Counted from the first letter of the stretch, positions 20,425-33,543 are shown. The stretch is 64,000 bases of DNA from Hemileia vastatrix (GCA_030280995.1 JASXTE010000018.1:372001-436000); one strand, 5' to 3'. The notes: generated by a model from the sequence alone, not told the origin. Numbers and translations are program-made.

Positions 20425-21479
20425 AAGCGAGTTGGAGTAAAACCAGAAGAAAAACCCCTGTCCCTTTAGAAAAATGGAGTGAGATTTACCTGTTACAGTA
20501 AATTGTTTCCTGTTACCACAAATCCCTTTTCTAAACACACTTGACTGCTTAATCAGTCAAGAAAGTAGTCTCCAGAAAGACTAAAAAACCAAAGAGCTGA
20601 AATGCAGACTAATGTTCACACCAGAGAAAGAAATGATACTTGATGTAGGTTTCAAATCCACACCAGAGACAGCAATGACACTTGCTATAGCTTGCAAGAC
20701 TATAACAGAGAAAACAATTGCTAAGCTAAGTTAAATGAAGAACTTACTTGCAAAAAAACACAGCTAAATTGTGGCCAACAAACAGTGAAAACTGAGTGAG
20801 GAACCAGGATATCACTGCCAGATGGTTGAATGATAATTAAGGTTGCCCCCAAACTGTCTTATTCACTATATACACACAGACTAGTAATCAAGAGTCCATG
20901 CACACCTGCAAATCCGGTGTTCCTGACCACCAAATTGCATAAAACCACCCTAGAAGCGCTTCCAGCCCTCTATCACTGAAGCAGGCAGTCCGCCCAGCAC
21001 TGGGAAGCCTGCCTGAGGCAGCCTGACCACCCTGAAGCCAGAAAACCACCAAAAACACCCAAACTACTTAGAAAATTCACCTACAACTACTAAAACCCTT
21101 AAAACACATAATTACACTACAACAACATTGTGACATGAAATGTAGAGGAAATTCCGCTCTTTCCAATGGTACTAAGCACTTAACTCTAAGACTTAAGGTT
21201 AGCCCCTTAAACACAAAAAACAAAATTTAACAGCAATCTTTTAAAAATGAAAAGTGAGATATTATCCCCCAAATACTTATGCTATGAAAAATGTCCACAA
21301 GACATAAAATATAGAGAAAAACCAAGCTATCCAATGGTAGCCTCCAGATCCCTGTAGTCCCAATATTTTCTGCAGAATTCCAGAAAAATACCTAATTATT
21401 CAACAATTCCATTTAAGGCATACCAAAACAACACCAAAAAAACCAACAAAGGGCTTAACCAATGTTGGAAGACCACAGT
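20425..21479 (-). repeat. E1 5' LTR, U5 end deleted
   Basis: Homologous to the E4 LTR and to the solo LTR at 38083-39185 (CGAGTTGGAGTAAAACCAGA ... GGAAGACCACA). The first 40 or so bases, the primer site and the gag N-terminus are missing in one deletion. Contains the GC-rich island at about 20990-21045. Its outer end touches satellite DNA. Confidence 0.82.
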
Positions 21480-21669
21480 GTAACATCACCTGGTATGCAT
21501 TTGGCACACAATTTTTTTCTATACTTATATAATTAATAATATAATGGTGACCAAAAATTAATCAAATGATATTTATGAGTTAGGCACAAAGATAAAATAC
21601 CAGTAGACATGTTTGTAAGAAATACCAGATGAACTGAAGAAAAATTCTACCCTAGCTACTCTCCATCAT

Positions 21670-21715
21670 AAAAGTGTCCAGCACAAGTTTGGCCAAACTT
21701 GTGCTGGACACTTTT
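21670..21715. repeat. Perfect 46-bp palindrome of the satellite
   Basis: Left arm AAAA + GTGTCCAGCACAAGTTTGG, followed by its exact complement. Could form a 23-bp cruciform stem with no loop. Perfect here and at 24104-24149; others carry one to several mismatches. Confidence 0.95.
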
Positions 21716-24103
21716 GGTCAGGTGCAGTCAGATAAAAGCAATTCTCTCTATGGAAATGAAGATACATTTTTGATAAATAATTACACTAGAAGTAGTTTGA
21801 TATGTGAAAATTGCCATCCTGAAGTTTTGGTAAAGCTCAAGTGGATTTTTTCTTATTTTTACAAAAAAGAAAATTTAGTGCAAGTTTAGCCCTGATTGTT
21901 CTTATTTGATCCATCATCTCTTTTTTATGTTTATGGCAGGAATTTTACTTCAGATTTTTATTTTCATCTTTGATTTCTTTTATTTCAATTTATTCCCCTC
22001 ATATTGTTTTTGGATAGAAATTTATTTTTTGTAAAATAAATCATTTTCATATATTTTTACCTTTATCTAATAATATTATAAAAGGTGTAATATCACCCAG
22101 TATTCATTTGGCACACAAGTTTTTGCTATACTGATAATATTACTAATATAATGGTGACAAAAAATTAATCAATTGATAAATATGAGTGAGGCACAAAGAT
22201 TGAATAGCAGTGGACATGTTTATAAGATATTCCAGATGATTTAAAATGACTTGCACCCTGGCTACTCTCCTCGATAAAAGTTTCCAGCACAAGTTTGGCC
22301 AAACTTGTGCTGGACACTTTTGGTTGCATGCCATCAGATGCAATCAATTCTCTTTATGCAAATGAGACTGAATGATCACTCCATCATTGCACTAAAAGTA
22401 GTTTTATATGGACAAATTGTCCCCCTGAAGTTTTTCCAAACCTAAGGTAGACAATTTTTTACTTTTGTAAAAATTAAATTCAATCCTTGTCAATCTATGA
22501 TGGTGCCCATTTTTTCTGAAGATTTTACTGGCTCATGATAGCAGAAATTATACTTAATATCTTTATTTCATGTTTGATCTCTTTAATTTTAGTTTTACCC
22601 TTTTATTTATCCTTTAGCTTTTAAATATCAATTTTATTTTTTTAAAACTGATAATTTTCACATTTTTTACATTTATCATATAATATTATGAAGGTTGTAA
22701 AATCATCCAGTGTACATTCAGTACACATTTTTTTGCTATACTAAAAACATTAATAATATAATGGTGACTAAAAATTAATCAAATGATAATTATGAATGAC
22801 ACAGAAATATTAAATACCCATAGACATTTTTAAAAGGAATACAAGATTAACTGAAGACAACTTGCACCCTAGCTACTCTCCATCATAATAATGTCCAGCA
22901 CATGTTTGGCCAAGCTTGTGCTTGAAACCTTTGGTTGCATGCAGTCTGATGGGATAAATCTACTCAATGGAAGTTTAAATGAATTTTTTCTCAATCATTG
23001 CACAAGAAGTAGTTTTATACTGCTATACTATCCTCCTGATTTTATGGAAAACCTCAGGTGGACACATATATTAATTTAAAAAAAATGAAAATATATTCCA
23101 AATCTAGAACTGGTGGTGCAAATTTGGTCTGGAAACTCAAATTATCTTTGATGGCAGAAATTTTATTTGAATGTTTAATTTTATATTTAATCACTTTTAT
23201 TTTACTTTTTTATTCCTCTTTTTGCTTTCAAATATCAATTTATTTATTGTAAAACTAATACTTTTCATATTTTTTTTACTTTTATTTAATAAGATTATTA
23301 AAGATGTAGCATCTCCAAGTATGCATTTGGCTTACAAGTTTTTTCAACACTAATAACATTAATAGTATAATGGTGAAAAACAATCAATCAAATGATAAAT
23401 ATGAATGACACAGAAAGATCATATACAAGTGGATTTGTTTATAAGGAATACCTGATGAACTGAAGAAGACCTGCACCCTAGATACTCACCATCAAAAAAG
23501 TGTCCAGCATAAGTTGGGCCAAACTTGTGCTGGACACTTTTGGTTGCATGCAATCAGATGGGATAAATTTACTCTATTGAAATGAAAATGAGTTTTTGCT
23601 CAATCATTGCACAATAAGTAGTTTGATATTGCCAAAATTTCCTCCTGATGATTTTTAAAACCTCATCAGGACACTTTCTTTGGTTTAACAAAAAAGAAAA
23701 TATAGTCTAAGTTTAGCCCTGGTGGTGCACATTTGATCTAACACAACTACTTGTTATTGATAATGGGAATTTTCCTTAGATTTTTTTTTCTTATTTGATC
23801 CCTTTTATTTTACTTTTTTATTGCTCATATTGCAATGGATATCAATTTTTAATTTGTAAAATAAATAATTTTCATACTCTTATACCTTTATTTAATAATA
23901 TATGATTAAAGGTGGAACACCGCCTGGTATGCATTTTTCACACAAGTTATTACTATATTAATTATGTTAATAATATAATGATGACAAAAAATTAATCAAA
24001 TGTTAAATTTAAATGACACAGAAAGATCAAATAACAGTGGAAATGTTTATAAGAAATACCTTTTGAGTTTGAGAAGATTTTATGTATGCCTACTCTCAAT
24101 TAT

Positions 24104-24149
24104 AAAAGTGTCCAGCACAAGTTTGGCCAAACTTGTGCTGGACACTTTT
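24104..24149. repeat. Second perfect copy of the 46-bp palindrome
   Basis: Identical in both arms to the copy at 21670 although the surrounding units differ. Confidence 0.93.
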
Positions 24150-27100
24150 GGATGCATGAAGTCATATGAGATAAATTCTCTCTATGGCAATGAAAATGAT
24201 ATTTCACTCAATTATTGAAGTAAAGAATGTTTACTATTGTAAAATTGTCCCCTGGAAGTCTGTCCAAACCTCAGATCAAAAATTTGTTAGCTATACATAA
24301 AAGTAAATTTAGCCCAAGTCTTGACCTAGGGGTCCCCAACTATCCCAACATTACTTCTTGCTCTTCATTGTAAAAATTTTACTTGTATTTTTTATTGCGT
24401 ATTTAATCCCATTTATTTTAATTTTACTTTTCTATTACTCTTTTTAATTTTAAATATCAATTTATTTTTTTAAAAACTAAACATATTCATATTTTTTTAA
24501 CTTTATATAATATCATTATTAAAGGTGTAACATCACCAATTTTGCATTTGGCATGCAGGTTTTTGCTATACTAGAAACATTAATAATATATATGGTGACA
24601 AAAAATTAATTATAAGATAAATATGAATGACAAAAAAAAGATAAAAAACCAATAGAAATGTGAAAAAATAAAAACTGATGTAATGAGGGGCACTTCCACC
24701 CTAGCTACCCTTCATCATAAAAGTGTCCAGCACAAGTTTGGCAAAACTTGTGCTCAACACTTTTGGTCAGGTGCAGTCAGATGGGATCAATTCTCTCTGT
24801 GGAAATGAAATTAAAGAAATGCTAAATAATTACATTAGAAGTAGTTTGGAATGGATGAATTATTCACCTTAAGTTTTTCCAAACCTCAGGTAAAAAATTT
24901 TTTATCTTTTAAAAAAATTAAATTTTGTCAAATTTAGCCCTGATGGCACCCATTTGTTTCAACACCTCTACTGGCTCTTGATGGCAGGAATTTTCCTTGA
25001 ATTTATATTTTTCATATTTGATTTCTTTTACTTTACTTTTTTATCACTTATGTTACATTTGGATATTAATTTATAATTTTGGAAAAAAAATCATTTTCAT
25101 ATTTTTTGAACATTTTTTAATAATATTATAAAAGGTGTAATATAACATGGCATGCATTTGGCACACAATTTTTATATATACTAATAAAATTAATAATATT
25201 CTAGTGACAAAAAATTAATCAGATAATAAAATATGAATAACACACAAAGATCAAATACCAGTGGACATATTTTAAAAAAATACCAGTTGCACTGAAGAAT
25301 AACTGTACCCTAGATACTCACCATGAAAAAAGTGTCTGGCACAAATTTGGCCAAACTTGTGCTGGACACTTTTGGTCAGGTGCAGTCAGATGGGATCAAT
25401 TCTCTCTATGGCAATGAAAAAAATTATTTGATAAAAAACTTCAATAGATGCAGTTTGATATAGATGAATTGTCCACCTAGAGTTCATCCAAACCACAGGT
25501 ACACAATTTTTTATCTTTAAAAAACAGTCAATTAAGTACAATTTATCCCTGATGGCTCTCAATTGCTTCAACATCTCTTCTGCTCTTTGATATTAGGAAT
25601 AATAATTGGATTTCTTTTTTCATATTTGATCCCTTTAATTTAATTTTTTATTCCTCATATTGCTTTGGGATATCAATTAATAATTTTTAAAATAAATAAT
25701 TTTAATATTTTTATACATTTATTTAATAATATTATAAAAGGTGTAACATCACTCAGTATGCATTTGGCACACAATTTTTTGCTATACTTATAAAATTAAT
25801 AATATAATTGTGACAAAAAATTAATCAAACAATATATATGAGTGAGGCACAAAGATAAAATACCAGTAGACATTTTTGTAAGAAATACCAGATGAACTGA
25901 AGAAAAATTCTACCCTAGCTACTCTCCATCATAAAAGTGTCCAGAACAAGTTCAGCCAAACTTGTGCTGGACACTTTTGGTCATGTGCAGTCAGATGGGA
26001 TCAATTCTCTGTATGGCAACAAAAAAATTTTTTTATCAAATTTCACTAGAAGTGGTTTAGTTTAGCTGAATCATCCACCTGCTGTTCTGCCCAATCTCAG
26101 GTGTATGATTTTTTATCTTTAAAAAAAAGGTCACTTATTACAATTCAGCCCTGATGGCTCCCATTTGCTTTAACAGCTCTACTGGCTCTTGATAGCAGGA
26201 ATTTTCCTAGTATTCTTTTCATATTTAAACTCCTTGATTTTAATTTTACTCTTTTAATCCTCTTTTTGCTTTTAAAATTCTATTTAATTTTTATAAAACT
26301 AATCATTTCCATATTTATTTACCTCTATTTTAAAATATTTTTGAATGTATAACTTCACCCGGTATGCATTTGGCACACAAGTTTTTGCTATACAAATAAC
26401 ATTAATAATATAATGGTGATAAAATATTCATCAGATGATAAATATGAGTGATAAAGTTTGATCAAATGCCAGTAGAAATGTTTATGAGAAATACAAGATG
26501 AAGGAACTGAAGAAAAATTCCACCCAAGCTACTCTCCATCATAAAAGTGTCCAGCACAAGTTTGGCCGAACTTGTGCTGGACACTTTTGGTCATATTCAG
26601 TCAGATGGGAGCAATTCTCTCTATGGCAAAAAAAAAAATTTTTTTATCAAACTTCACTACAAGTAGTTTTGTTTAGCTGAATAATCCACCTGTCATTCTT
26701 CCCAACCTCAGGTGTATAATTTTTTATCTTTAAAAAAAAGGTCACCTATTACAATTTAGCCCTGATGGCTCCCATTTGTTTCAACACTTCTACTGGCTCT
26801 TAAGAGCAAGAATTTTACCAGTATTTTGTTTTTCACAATTGATCTCTTTTATATTAATTTTACTTTTTTATTTCTGTTTCTTTAAAAAAGATCTATTTAA
26901 ATTATTGTAAAGCTAATTATTTTCATATTTTTTTACCTTTATTTCATAATATTATAAAAGTTGTAACATCACCTGGTATGCATTTGGCACATGAGTTTTT
27001 TCTATACTTATAATATTAATAATATAATGGTGACAATAAACTAATCAAATGATATATATGAGTGAGGCACAAAGATCAAATACCAATGGACATGTTTATA

Positions 27101-27698
27101 AGAAATACCAGATTAACTGAAGAAAAATTCCACTCTAGCTTCTCTCCATCATAAATGTGTCCAGCAAAGGTTTGGCCAAACTTGTGCTGAACACTTTTGG
27201 TCACATACAGTCTGATGTGATCAATTCTCTCTATTGCAATGAAAATGAATTTTTCTTCAATAATTGCACTAGAAGTTGTTTGATATGGCAAAATGGTTCT
27301 TCTGAAGTTTTGTTAAACCTCGTTTTGGCACCTTTTTTGTTTTTCAAAAAAGAAATTACAGTTCAAGTTTAGCGCCACTGGTGGGCATTCACCCCAATAT
27401 GTCTACTTGCTCTTGATGGCAAGAATTTTACTTTAATTTTTTATTTCATATTTGATCCCTTTAATTTTACCTTTTTATCCCTTATACTTCTTTTGCATAT
27501 CAATTTATTTTTTGTAAAACAAATTATTTTCATATTTTTTTAGCTTTATTTAATAATATTCTAAAAGGTGTAACATCACCAAGTATGCATTTGGCACACA
27601 AGTCTTTGCTATACTTATAATATTAATAACATAATGGTGACGAAAAATCAATCAAATGATAAGTATGAATGAGGCACAAAGGTCAAATACCAATGAAT

Positions 27699-27914
27699 CA
27701 ATAGTTTATTTTAATATTATAAATTTTTTGATTAAATAAAATAGTAATAATGAATTATATTTTTCATTTACAATTCCATTCTAATGATTCCCACTGCACA
27801 AAAAGGGTGCACTCAGTCCTTTCTTTACTGCTTGTGCATATATTTTATTGCCCACAGTACTACAATTTTTTGTAGTGATTATCCCACATCTGATTCAGGA
27901 ATATTTTTAAACAA
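27699..27914. other. AT-rich spacer
   Basis: Nothing recognised; satellite similarity stops at about 27698. Confidence 0.5.
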
Positions 27915-28115
27915 TAGGGGGTATCAAAGTTAAAAATGTGTAATTATTTAAAAGGTATTTCACAACACAAAAAGAAAGCCACAAACTTGACATTAATCCT
28001 TAGTAAAAAGGTGTTTTTGGGGGACAATATGGCATATTTTAAAAAAAATCATGCTTGACTTGGTTGAAGAAAGAGGTATTGTAAAATGGAAGATTTCCAA
28101 CTTTGATACCCCCTA
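27915..28115. mobile_element. Short TA-flanked inverted-repeat element (MITE)
   Basis: Perfect 17-bp inverted termini TAGGGGGTATCAAAGTT / AACTTTGATACCCCCTA, about 201 bp apart, no coding capacity. If the outer TA is the target duplication, the termini begin GGGGGTATC. The pattern suits a Tc1/mariner-type (Stowaway-like) MITE. Only one copy is in the window. Confidence 0.65.
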
Positions 28116-28449
28116 ATATGAGTTTTTTTTACAAAAGACCTTATCATATCCAATATCACACAAAAAATACAACCTGTTTTTGTATTAAAACCCATTAATT
28201 ATTGAGAAATTGTTAAAATAATTAGATTAGACCCTGGCACAGCTAGATCCATACCAACCAACCTAAAGTCTTTTCAATATTGAAAAAAATTAAATAAAAT
28301 TATGATATCATACTAAATTATGGTCACCAACCATAATTCAGCACTTCTCATTTGCTCTGCCACAAAATGAGTGCATGTAGCATTTTTCTACTGTCAGACT
28401 GTTTTTCTTCCTTCCCTCACACCTATATAGTCCAGAATGAAAATTTAGT
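28116..28449. other. AT-rich spacer
   Basis: No gene or repeat recognised. Confidence 0.45.
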
Positions 28450-28860
28450 ATGAGTTTTGGTCAAGTTGGTTTGCCAGTGTTATTTGTATGCAATATGAAT
28501 TCATATTGCATATTTATATTTATGCATAAAGTATACTTATTAAGCATCTTTTTTTTGCATTTTTCAATCATAATGCATATTTATTCATATGCATATGCAT
28601 ATTTATTATACAGATTTATATGCATATTAATATATTTTATTCATATACATATATGCACCTTTTTTTGCATATTCAATATGCATATTCACTATGAATATTT
28701 TTATGCATATTTTTATGCATATTTATTCTTCATAGTCATTATGCATACACTTTGGATACACATTTCACATCAATTTTTAACATGCAATAAGTATCCACCA
28801 TGCAAATTCAAATGCATATGCATCTATATCAAACACACAACATATATTCAAGTTTAATAT
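28450..28860. repeat. ATGCAT/TGCATAT-rich low-complexity tract
   Basis: Many TGCATAT and ATGCAT words. A perfect 26-bp palindrome centred on GAATTC lies at 28487-28512 (TATGCAATATGAA and its complement). The open frame here is a composition artefact. Confidence 0.7.
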
Positions 28861-29280
28861 TTGAATATTAAGGTATTCTAAGTGATGTTGTTCAACATTT
28901 TTCCAAACCTGAGATTAACTGATGTTCAATGTGGTTCCTAAGCTCTGCTCAAGGAGGGATTTTTCTGGGTTCAATCTGTGACAGTTTATTTTTTCAATGT
29001 TTTTTCATCTGGTTTAAAAAAATATTTCTGACTGTTTCAGGATGGTTTCGCAACAGTTTCCTGATAAATTCCTGATAGTTTCAAATAGAGGGAACTGCTA
29101 GCACTTCACCCCCATATTTCCTGTGGTGCATGTCCCTGATTTGGGCACTCCATCTGCCAATATTCTTCAGCTAAGTTGCCCACCTTCTGCTATGCCTACT
29201 GTAGCTTTCTGATTCACCAGACAGCCGCTCCTCTATCCAGTCTAAACACATCTTGATTTCTCCTCTAACAATGTTAATAC
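28861..29280. other. Unassigned stretch
   Basis: No gene. Repeated words around 29000-29090 (GTTTC, CTGATA, CAGTTT) but no clear repeat unit. Presumably the truncated 3' side of E3 or older sequence. Confidence 0.4.
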
Positions 29281-29435
29281 TACACAATTTAGCTCAAGTG
29301 CTAATACCAACTGCTTGTTAAGCCATAGTTACTTCACCATTGCTAGCGCCCCATTCGTCACAGATGCATCATAGCCTCCTAAAAATATAATAACTGATGA
29401 TATTTTATAATATTCCTCAAGTAAAAAGGTATTGT

Positions 29436-30283
29436 TAGTTTATCCTCATCCCAGAGGTAATTCTTATGTTACTGATATCCCACTTGAGTAGAATCTTTTG
29501 ATTTGATCAGCCGCTACACATAACTTGCATTCAGTGCTGTCCAAATCCTCCAGTTATCTGCTTCTTGACCCTATAAGGTCCATTCCATCTGTCCGCAAAC
29601 ATTTTTCCCCATTGAATTTCAAGACTTCTGTTGTATACTAATACCAAGTCCCCTTGTTTCAATTGTTCCCTCAATCTGTGTGCTAAACTCTCATCCCAAT
29701 ATTTCACTTACTTTTCCCTAATCTGCATCATTCTTTCATATGACCTCTCCACAAACTTGTCCTTTCTTTCAAGATGTTCCAATCTTTCTAGAATTAAGTC
29801 CTCAGTTGAGTGCACTTAGTCTCAATTATTTCCTAGGAAAGATCCAGATTAAAGATCTATAGGTAATACTGCCCTCTGACCAAACATAAGTTCATAAGGT
29901 GAAAAACTTGTTGTCCTTTCAACTGAAATCCTATCTACAAATAAAACTAAAGTTAAATAACTTTTACATTTTTCCCCATTAGTTCGACATAGTTTAACTA
30001 GTGCATCCTTAATTACTTGATTCCCTCTCTCAATCATACCTTCTGCTTCTGGATGATATTTTGTTGCAGCTCAAATATTTGTGCCAATCCTTTTAACAAC
30101 TTCTTTAAAATCTCCAGGGAATTCAGCCTCTCCATCCACAGTAAAAATTTTCATTACTCTGCATCTATATACGCATTCATTCTTTAAAAACTAAGCTACA
30201 TTACTTGCCTTAAGATTTATCAAAGGTGCTGCTTTAACCCATCCTGACAGATCATCCCTGGCTAAAACCAATTATTTTAAATT
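29436..30283 (-). pseudogene. pol: E3 pol: integrase, core and C-terminus
   Basis: Readable pieces: EGMIERGNQVIKDALVKLC, LVLFVDRISVERTTSFSPYELMFGQRAVLPIDL, ARLSLEIQW-like C-terminal part, SDRWNGPYR. Multiple stops and frameshifts. The last catalytic region and GNQ motif remain recognisable. A stem-loop, CTCTGGGATGAG + GATAAACTA (29436-29459), lies at its end. Interrupted at 30283 by N1; continues at 36100. Confidence 0.78.
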
Positions 30284-31152
30284 GTAGACAATCCTATAGT
30301 ACTAGCTATAGGCCTTAACCAAGGGAGTTGGAGTAAAACCAAAAAGAATAACCCTTGTCCCTTTAGAAAAAACAAGTGAGATTTACCTGTTGCAGCAAAT
30401 TGGAGATCTGTTTGCTAGACCCTCTAATCAAAAACTCTTGACCCCTTTAAAAGTGAAGATAATAGTCCGAGACAGACTACCAGAAAGAGTTGAAATGAAC
30501 AGTAATATATTCCAAAAAACACAAGCAAATGAGACAGTAAGGAACAGAGAGGCGATGAGATAAAGAGATAAGATGATTCCCCTAAAAATCTTCCCACACA
30601 CCACCATCATACAGCCAGTACACAGACCACCCTGACCAATCCGCCACCCAAAATCCAGCCAAATTGAATAAAAAGCCTCAAGAAGCGCTCCCCAACCTTC
30701 TAAAACAGAAGCGGGCGGGCCGCTTCTAGGCCCATAAACACCCTAAAAACCCTAAAAACCTATAACTTCACTAATAAACAAGATAAACACACATACGACA
30801 TACCAAAATGAAAAGAAAATAAAGAACAATAATCTTAGACATAATAAGTGACCCTAGCTTAAGGCTACATAAGCACCACTAAGCAATAAACATCCAATAA
30901 ATACCAATAATAACACCATAACTACCCTATAAAACAAGGTAACCACCCATAAGTGATACCAAAATGAAGAGAAAAGAAAGGAGATTAAGCTGAGACATAA
31001 TAAGTGAACCTAGATTAAGCCTCCATAAACACTACTAAATATCACCTAAAGATGAAAAAAAACACTAATAACACCATACCCCAATAACACCCTACATACC
31101 AAATACCCCCAAATATGAACTCCAAAGGCCTACCCAGGTTTGGATCACCACA
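30284..31152 (-). repeat. N1 3' LTR
   Basis: TGTAGACAATCCTATAG...GTTTGGATCACCACA on the plus strand. The first about 150 bases (U5 side) match the E1/E4 LTR family; the rest differs. Shorter than its 5' partner, mainly around the GC-rich island at about 30705-30735. Confidence 0.9.
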
Positions 31153-31162
31153 TCCTCCCTCC
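31153..31162 (-). other. N1 polypurine tract
   Basis: Element-sense GGAGGGAGGA immediately before the 3' LTR; identical in N2 (56745-56754) and close to that of E2. Confidence 0.75.
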
Positions 31163-31474
31163 AATCAAGAATGTCCCCATTCTTCCTTCTCCAAAAAAAA
31201 TGTTCAAACAACTCTTCAGAATCTTTACAAACAGCCCATTTCCCTCTTCCACCAGATCTTATTCCATCCTAAGTGAACTTCTGAACCAGAAATCCAAGCT
31301 TCTTCTTTAAAACTTCTCTTGCACCATGCCTTTAAATTAAATCTATCTCTTTGAAAAGAATCTCTTTCTTCTGTTCCTGAATTCCAACTCTGGCTGTACC
31401 AGCCTCCAACAATGAAAAGAGATATCCAGTTGACAAGTCTTCCTGACTATAACCTTCTACCAGCATAAACAATT

Positions 31475-32200
31475 TCCTCATTTTATAGTCTTGGGGGACT
31501 CACAGCCCTCAGTTTAAAGTCTTGGGGGACTAGCAACCCTCAGTTTAAAGTCTTGGGGGACTAACAGCCCTCATTTTATAGTCTTGGGGGACTCCAAAAA
31601 TCCTCAGTTTATAGTCTTGGGGGACTGCAAAAACCTGAATCACAGCACCCAGAACCAGAGATCAACCAGAAAAAGATTTAGAAAAGTAACTAACTTTCTG
31701 GGGTAACTGTATATAGAGCTGCCAGCCCATCAGTCACCCCCAAACTTGCCTTTACAAAATTCAGAAGTTCCCCCTTGGATATTTCTGCCCTTACACTTCC
31801 ACATCACACTGCCTCCCATTCCTCAGTTTATAGTCTTGGGGGACTTCACTATCAAAAATCCTCAGTTTAAAGTCTTGGGGGACTAACACAGTGTTCAGTT
31901 TAAAGTCTTGACAGACTATTTCTTGAAAAAATCTTGAAACCAGCCAGTTTAAAGTCTTGGAGGACTACTAGATCCACAGTAGTAAAATTAAATTCTTGAA
32001 TAAATCTTTAACAAACAGCCGGTTTTAAGTCTTGGAGGACTAACATAATTTTCAGTTTAAAGTCTTGATGGACATCAAAAATTTTTGAGCCAGTAATTAA
32101 AAGATCAGTTTAAAGTCTTGAAGGACATTCCAGAAAAAAAATCTTGAAGATATATCCCATGATTAAAAAAAAATTCAGCTTGAAGTCTTGAAGGACCTTC
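31475..32200 (-). repeat. N1 array of about 13 small stem-loops
   Basis: Plus-strand unit CAGTTTAAAGTC-TTGGGG-GACT with 10 to 60 bases between units. The stem AGTC/GACT and the flanking CAGTTTA are almost constant; the loop varies (TTGGGG, TTGGAG, TTGATG, TTGAAG). Further single copies at about 32690, 32949, 33244 and 33544. A GGGGTAACTG hairpin (31700-31740) sits inside the array. Confidence 0.85.
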
Positions 32201-32589
32201 CAGAAAAAAAGTCTTGAAGATATATCCCATAAATCCCCAAACCAAAAATCCTCAAAGCCAAAACATTTAACCTCTTTAACAAATAAAACAAAATAAAATG
32301 GTATACCCTAGCCAATTGATGAGCTGATCCCCTGATACCTTACCCACATCCAAGTGCACCTTGATGTGGTCACACCTAAAAAAAATTTAATTTTTTATTT
32401 TTATTTTGACTCCTCCTCTTCTACCAAAAACATTGCCAGAGCCCTATCTTGAGCCTTTCAACAAACATAGCCTCCATAAAAACATAAAAAGAAAAAAAAG
32501 AGAAAAAAAGAAAATAATCTTGAATCCACCACTTTGGCATCCAACACCCTTGAACCACATAGCAAAGATAGCTCCAGGTCATCAGAAGA

Positions 32590-32645
32590 GATCACTGGGT
32601 GGGCTCCCTCCAATACGTAAAAATGATGGGAGACCACCAATGATC
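32590..32645. other. N1 long GATCACTG hairpin
   Basis: Same structure as 2269-2324; right arm has CCAATGATC, one mismatch. Confidence 0.6.
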
Positions 32646-32781
32646 CACCACCAATCCAAAAGCATCAAAGGACATCCAAGGCAATCCAGTTTAAAGTCAT
32701 AGAGGACTAAAAAACTGAATCACAAAAAAACAACACTAGAATTCAACTAGAAAAAAACCAAAGGCTTGAAACAGACATTCT

Positions 32782-32823
32782 GGGGTAACTGTTCTACAGA
32801 GAAGCCAGCTCATCAGTTACCCC
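32782..32823. other. N1 GGGGTAACTG hairpin
   Basis: Perfect ten-base arms GGGGTAACTG and CAGTTACCCC. A third, decayed copy starts at 33046. Confidence 0.62.
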
Positions 32824-33543
32824 CACACTTGCCTAAATAAAATCTATAAGCCCCCCCTGGGTACCTTCTAACAAAAGCACAACATCCAACAAAATTAAAC
32901 AAAACCAATAAGCATGAGGGGTCCAGCACTTGAATTCCAAAAGAATTTCCAGTTTAAAGTCATGGTGGACTAAAAACCTGTTAAAGAAAAAAACCAATAC
33001 TAGAATTCAACAAAATTAAGAGAAATGGTTGAAAACAGACAATTTGGGGTAACTGTTGATAGAGCAGCCAGCCCATCAGTCACGTCCACACTTTAAAAAT
33101 AAAATATAGAAGCCCCACCCCTGGGTACCTTCTAACAAAAAGGATTTTCCAACACAAATCTTCTCCCATAAAAAACCAAAACCATTAAAAAACCATTAAA
33201 ATTCTTGTAAGCCAAAAAAATCCAATTTAGAAATAAAATTTTGCAGTTTAACCTCTTGCTGGAGGTGAAATAAAATCAATAATCTTCATTTTTATCTTCA
33301 TTTTATTTTAAATAAAATATCCATCTTCACTTGAATTTTTCTTTTCTTCCATCTTCATTATACTAAGATTTTTTTTTTCATTACGGGCAGGCTGCCTGAC
33401 GTCGGAGGTGCCGCCTGAAGCGGCCTGGCCTCCCTTTTTTATATAGAGACTTGAACCAGAGAGACTGATAAGAATTGGAAAAAACAAAAAAATCCTGACC
33501 AAATACACAGAGGCCAAATTAAGCAAAACCAAAACAAATTATG

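Larger units (their letters stand above)
1761..21479 (-). mobile_element. E1: degenerate Ty3/gypsy element, split by E2
   Basis: Minus-strand LTR retrotransposon in two pieces. The 3' half (1761-7637) holds protease C-terminus, RT, RNase H, integrase and a structured 3' region. The 5' half (19253-21479) holds the rest of the protease, part of gag and a truncated 5' LTR. The protease reading continues across the gap if E2 (7638-19252) and one CCGT repeat are removed; the plus-strand element E4 supplies the matching uninterrupted sequence around 48505-48535. The 3' LTR is not found. The 5' LTR abuts the satellite, so E1 probably inserted into satellite DNA. Confidence 0.85.
21480..27698. repeat. 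Satellite: about ten ~609-bp tandem units
   Basis: Units share GGTGTAACATCACC, GTATGCATTTGGCACACAAG, TAATGGTGACAAAAAATTAAT, CTAGCTACTCTCCATCAT and a palindrome. Palindromes start at about 21670, 22276, 22887, 23498, 24104, 24718, 25327, 25936, 26545 and 27155, so the period is 606-612 bases. Units differ by many point changes and small indels, so this is an old array. Apparent short reading frames such as SSTSLAKLVLDTFG are the palindrome read through and are not genes. Confidence 0.93.

Noticed and set aside
21674..27372. Recurring short frames starting SSTSLAKLVLDTFG in the satellite
   Set aside because: They are the palindrome and flanks translated; they recur on both strands because the palindrome is symmetric, and end within each unit.
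28450..28857. 135-residue hydrophobic open frame
   Set aside because: Made of TGCATAT repeats giving Ile/His/Tyr/Phe text; no start context or homologous copy.
31475..32200. CRISPR-like array
   Set aside because: Units are about 22 bases, spacers vary from 10 to 60 bases and are similar to each other, and the array lies inside an LTR element of a eukaryote.
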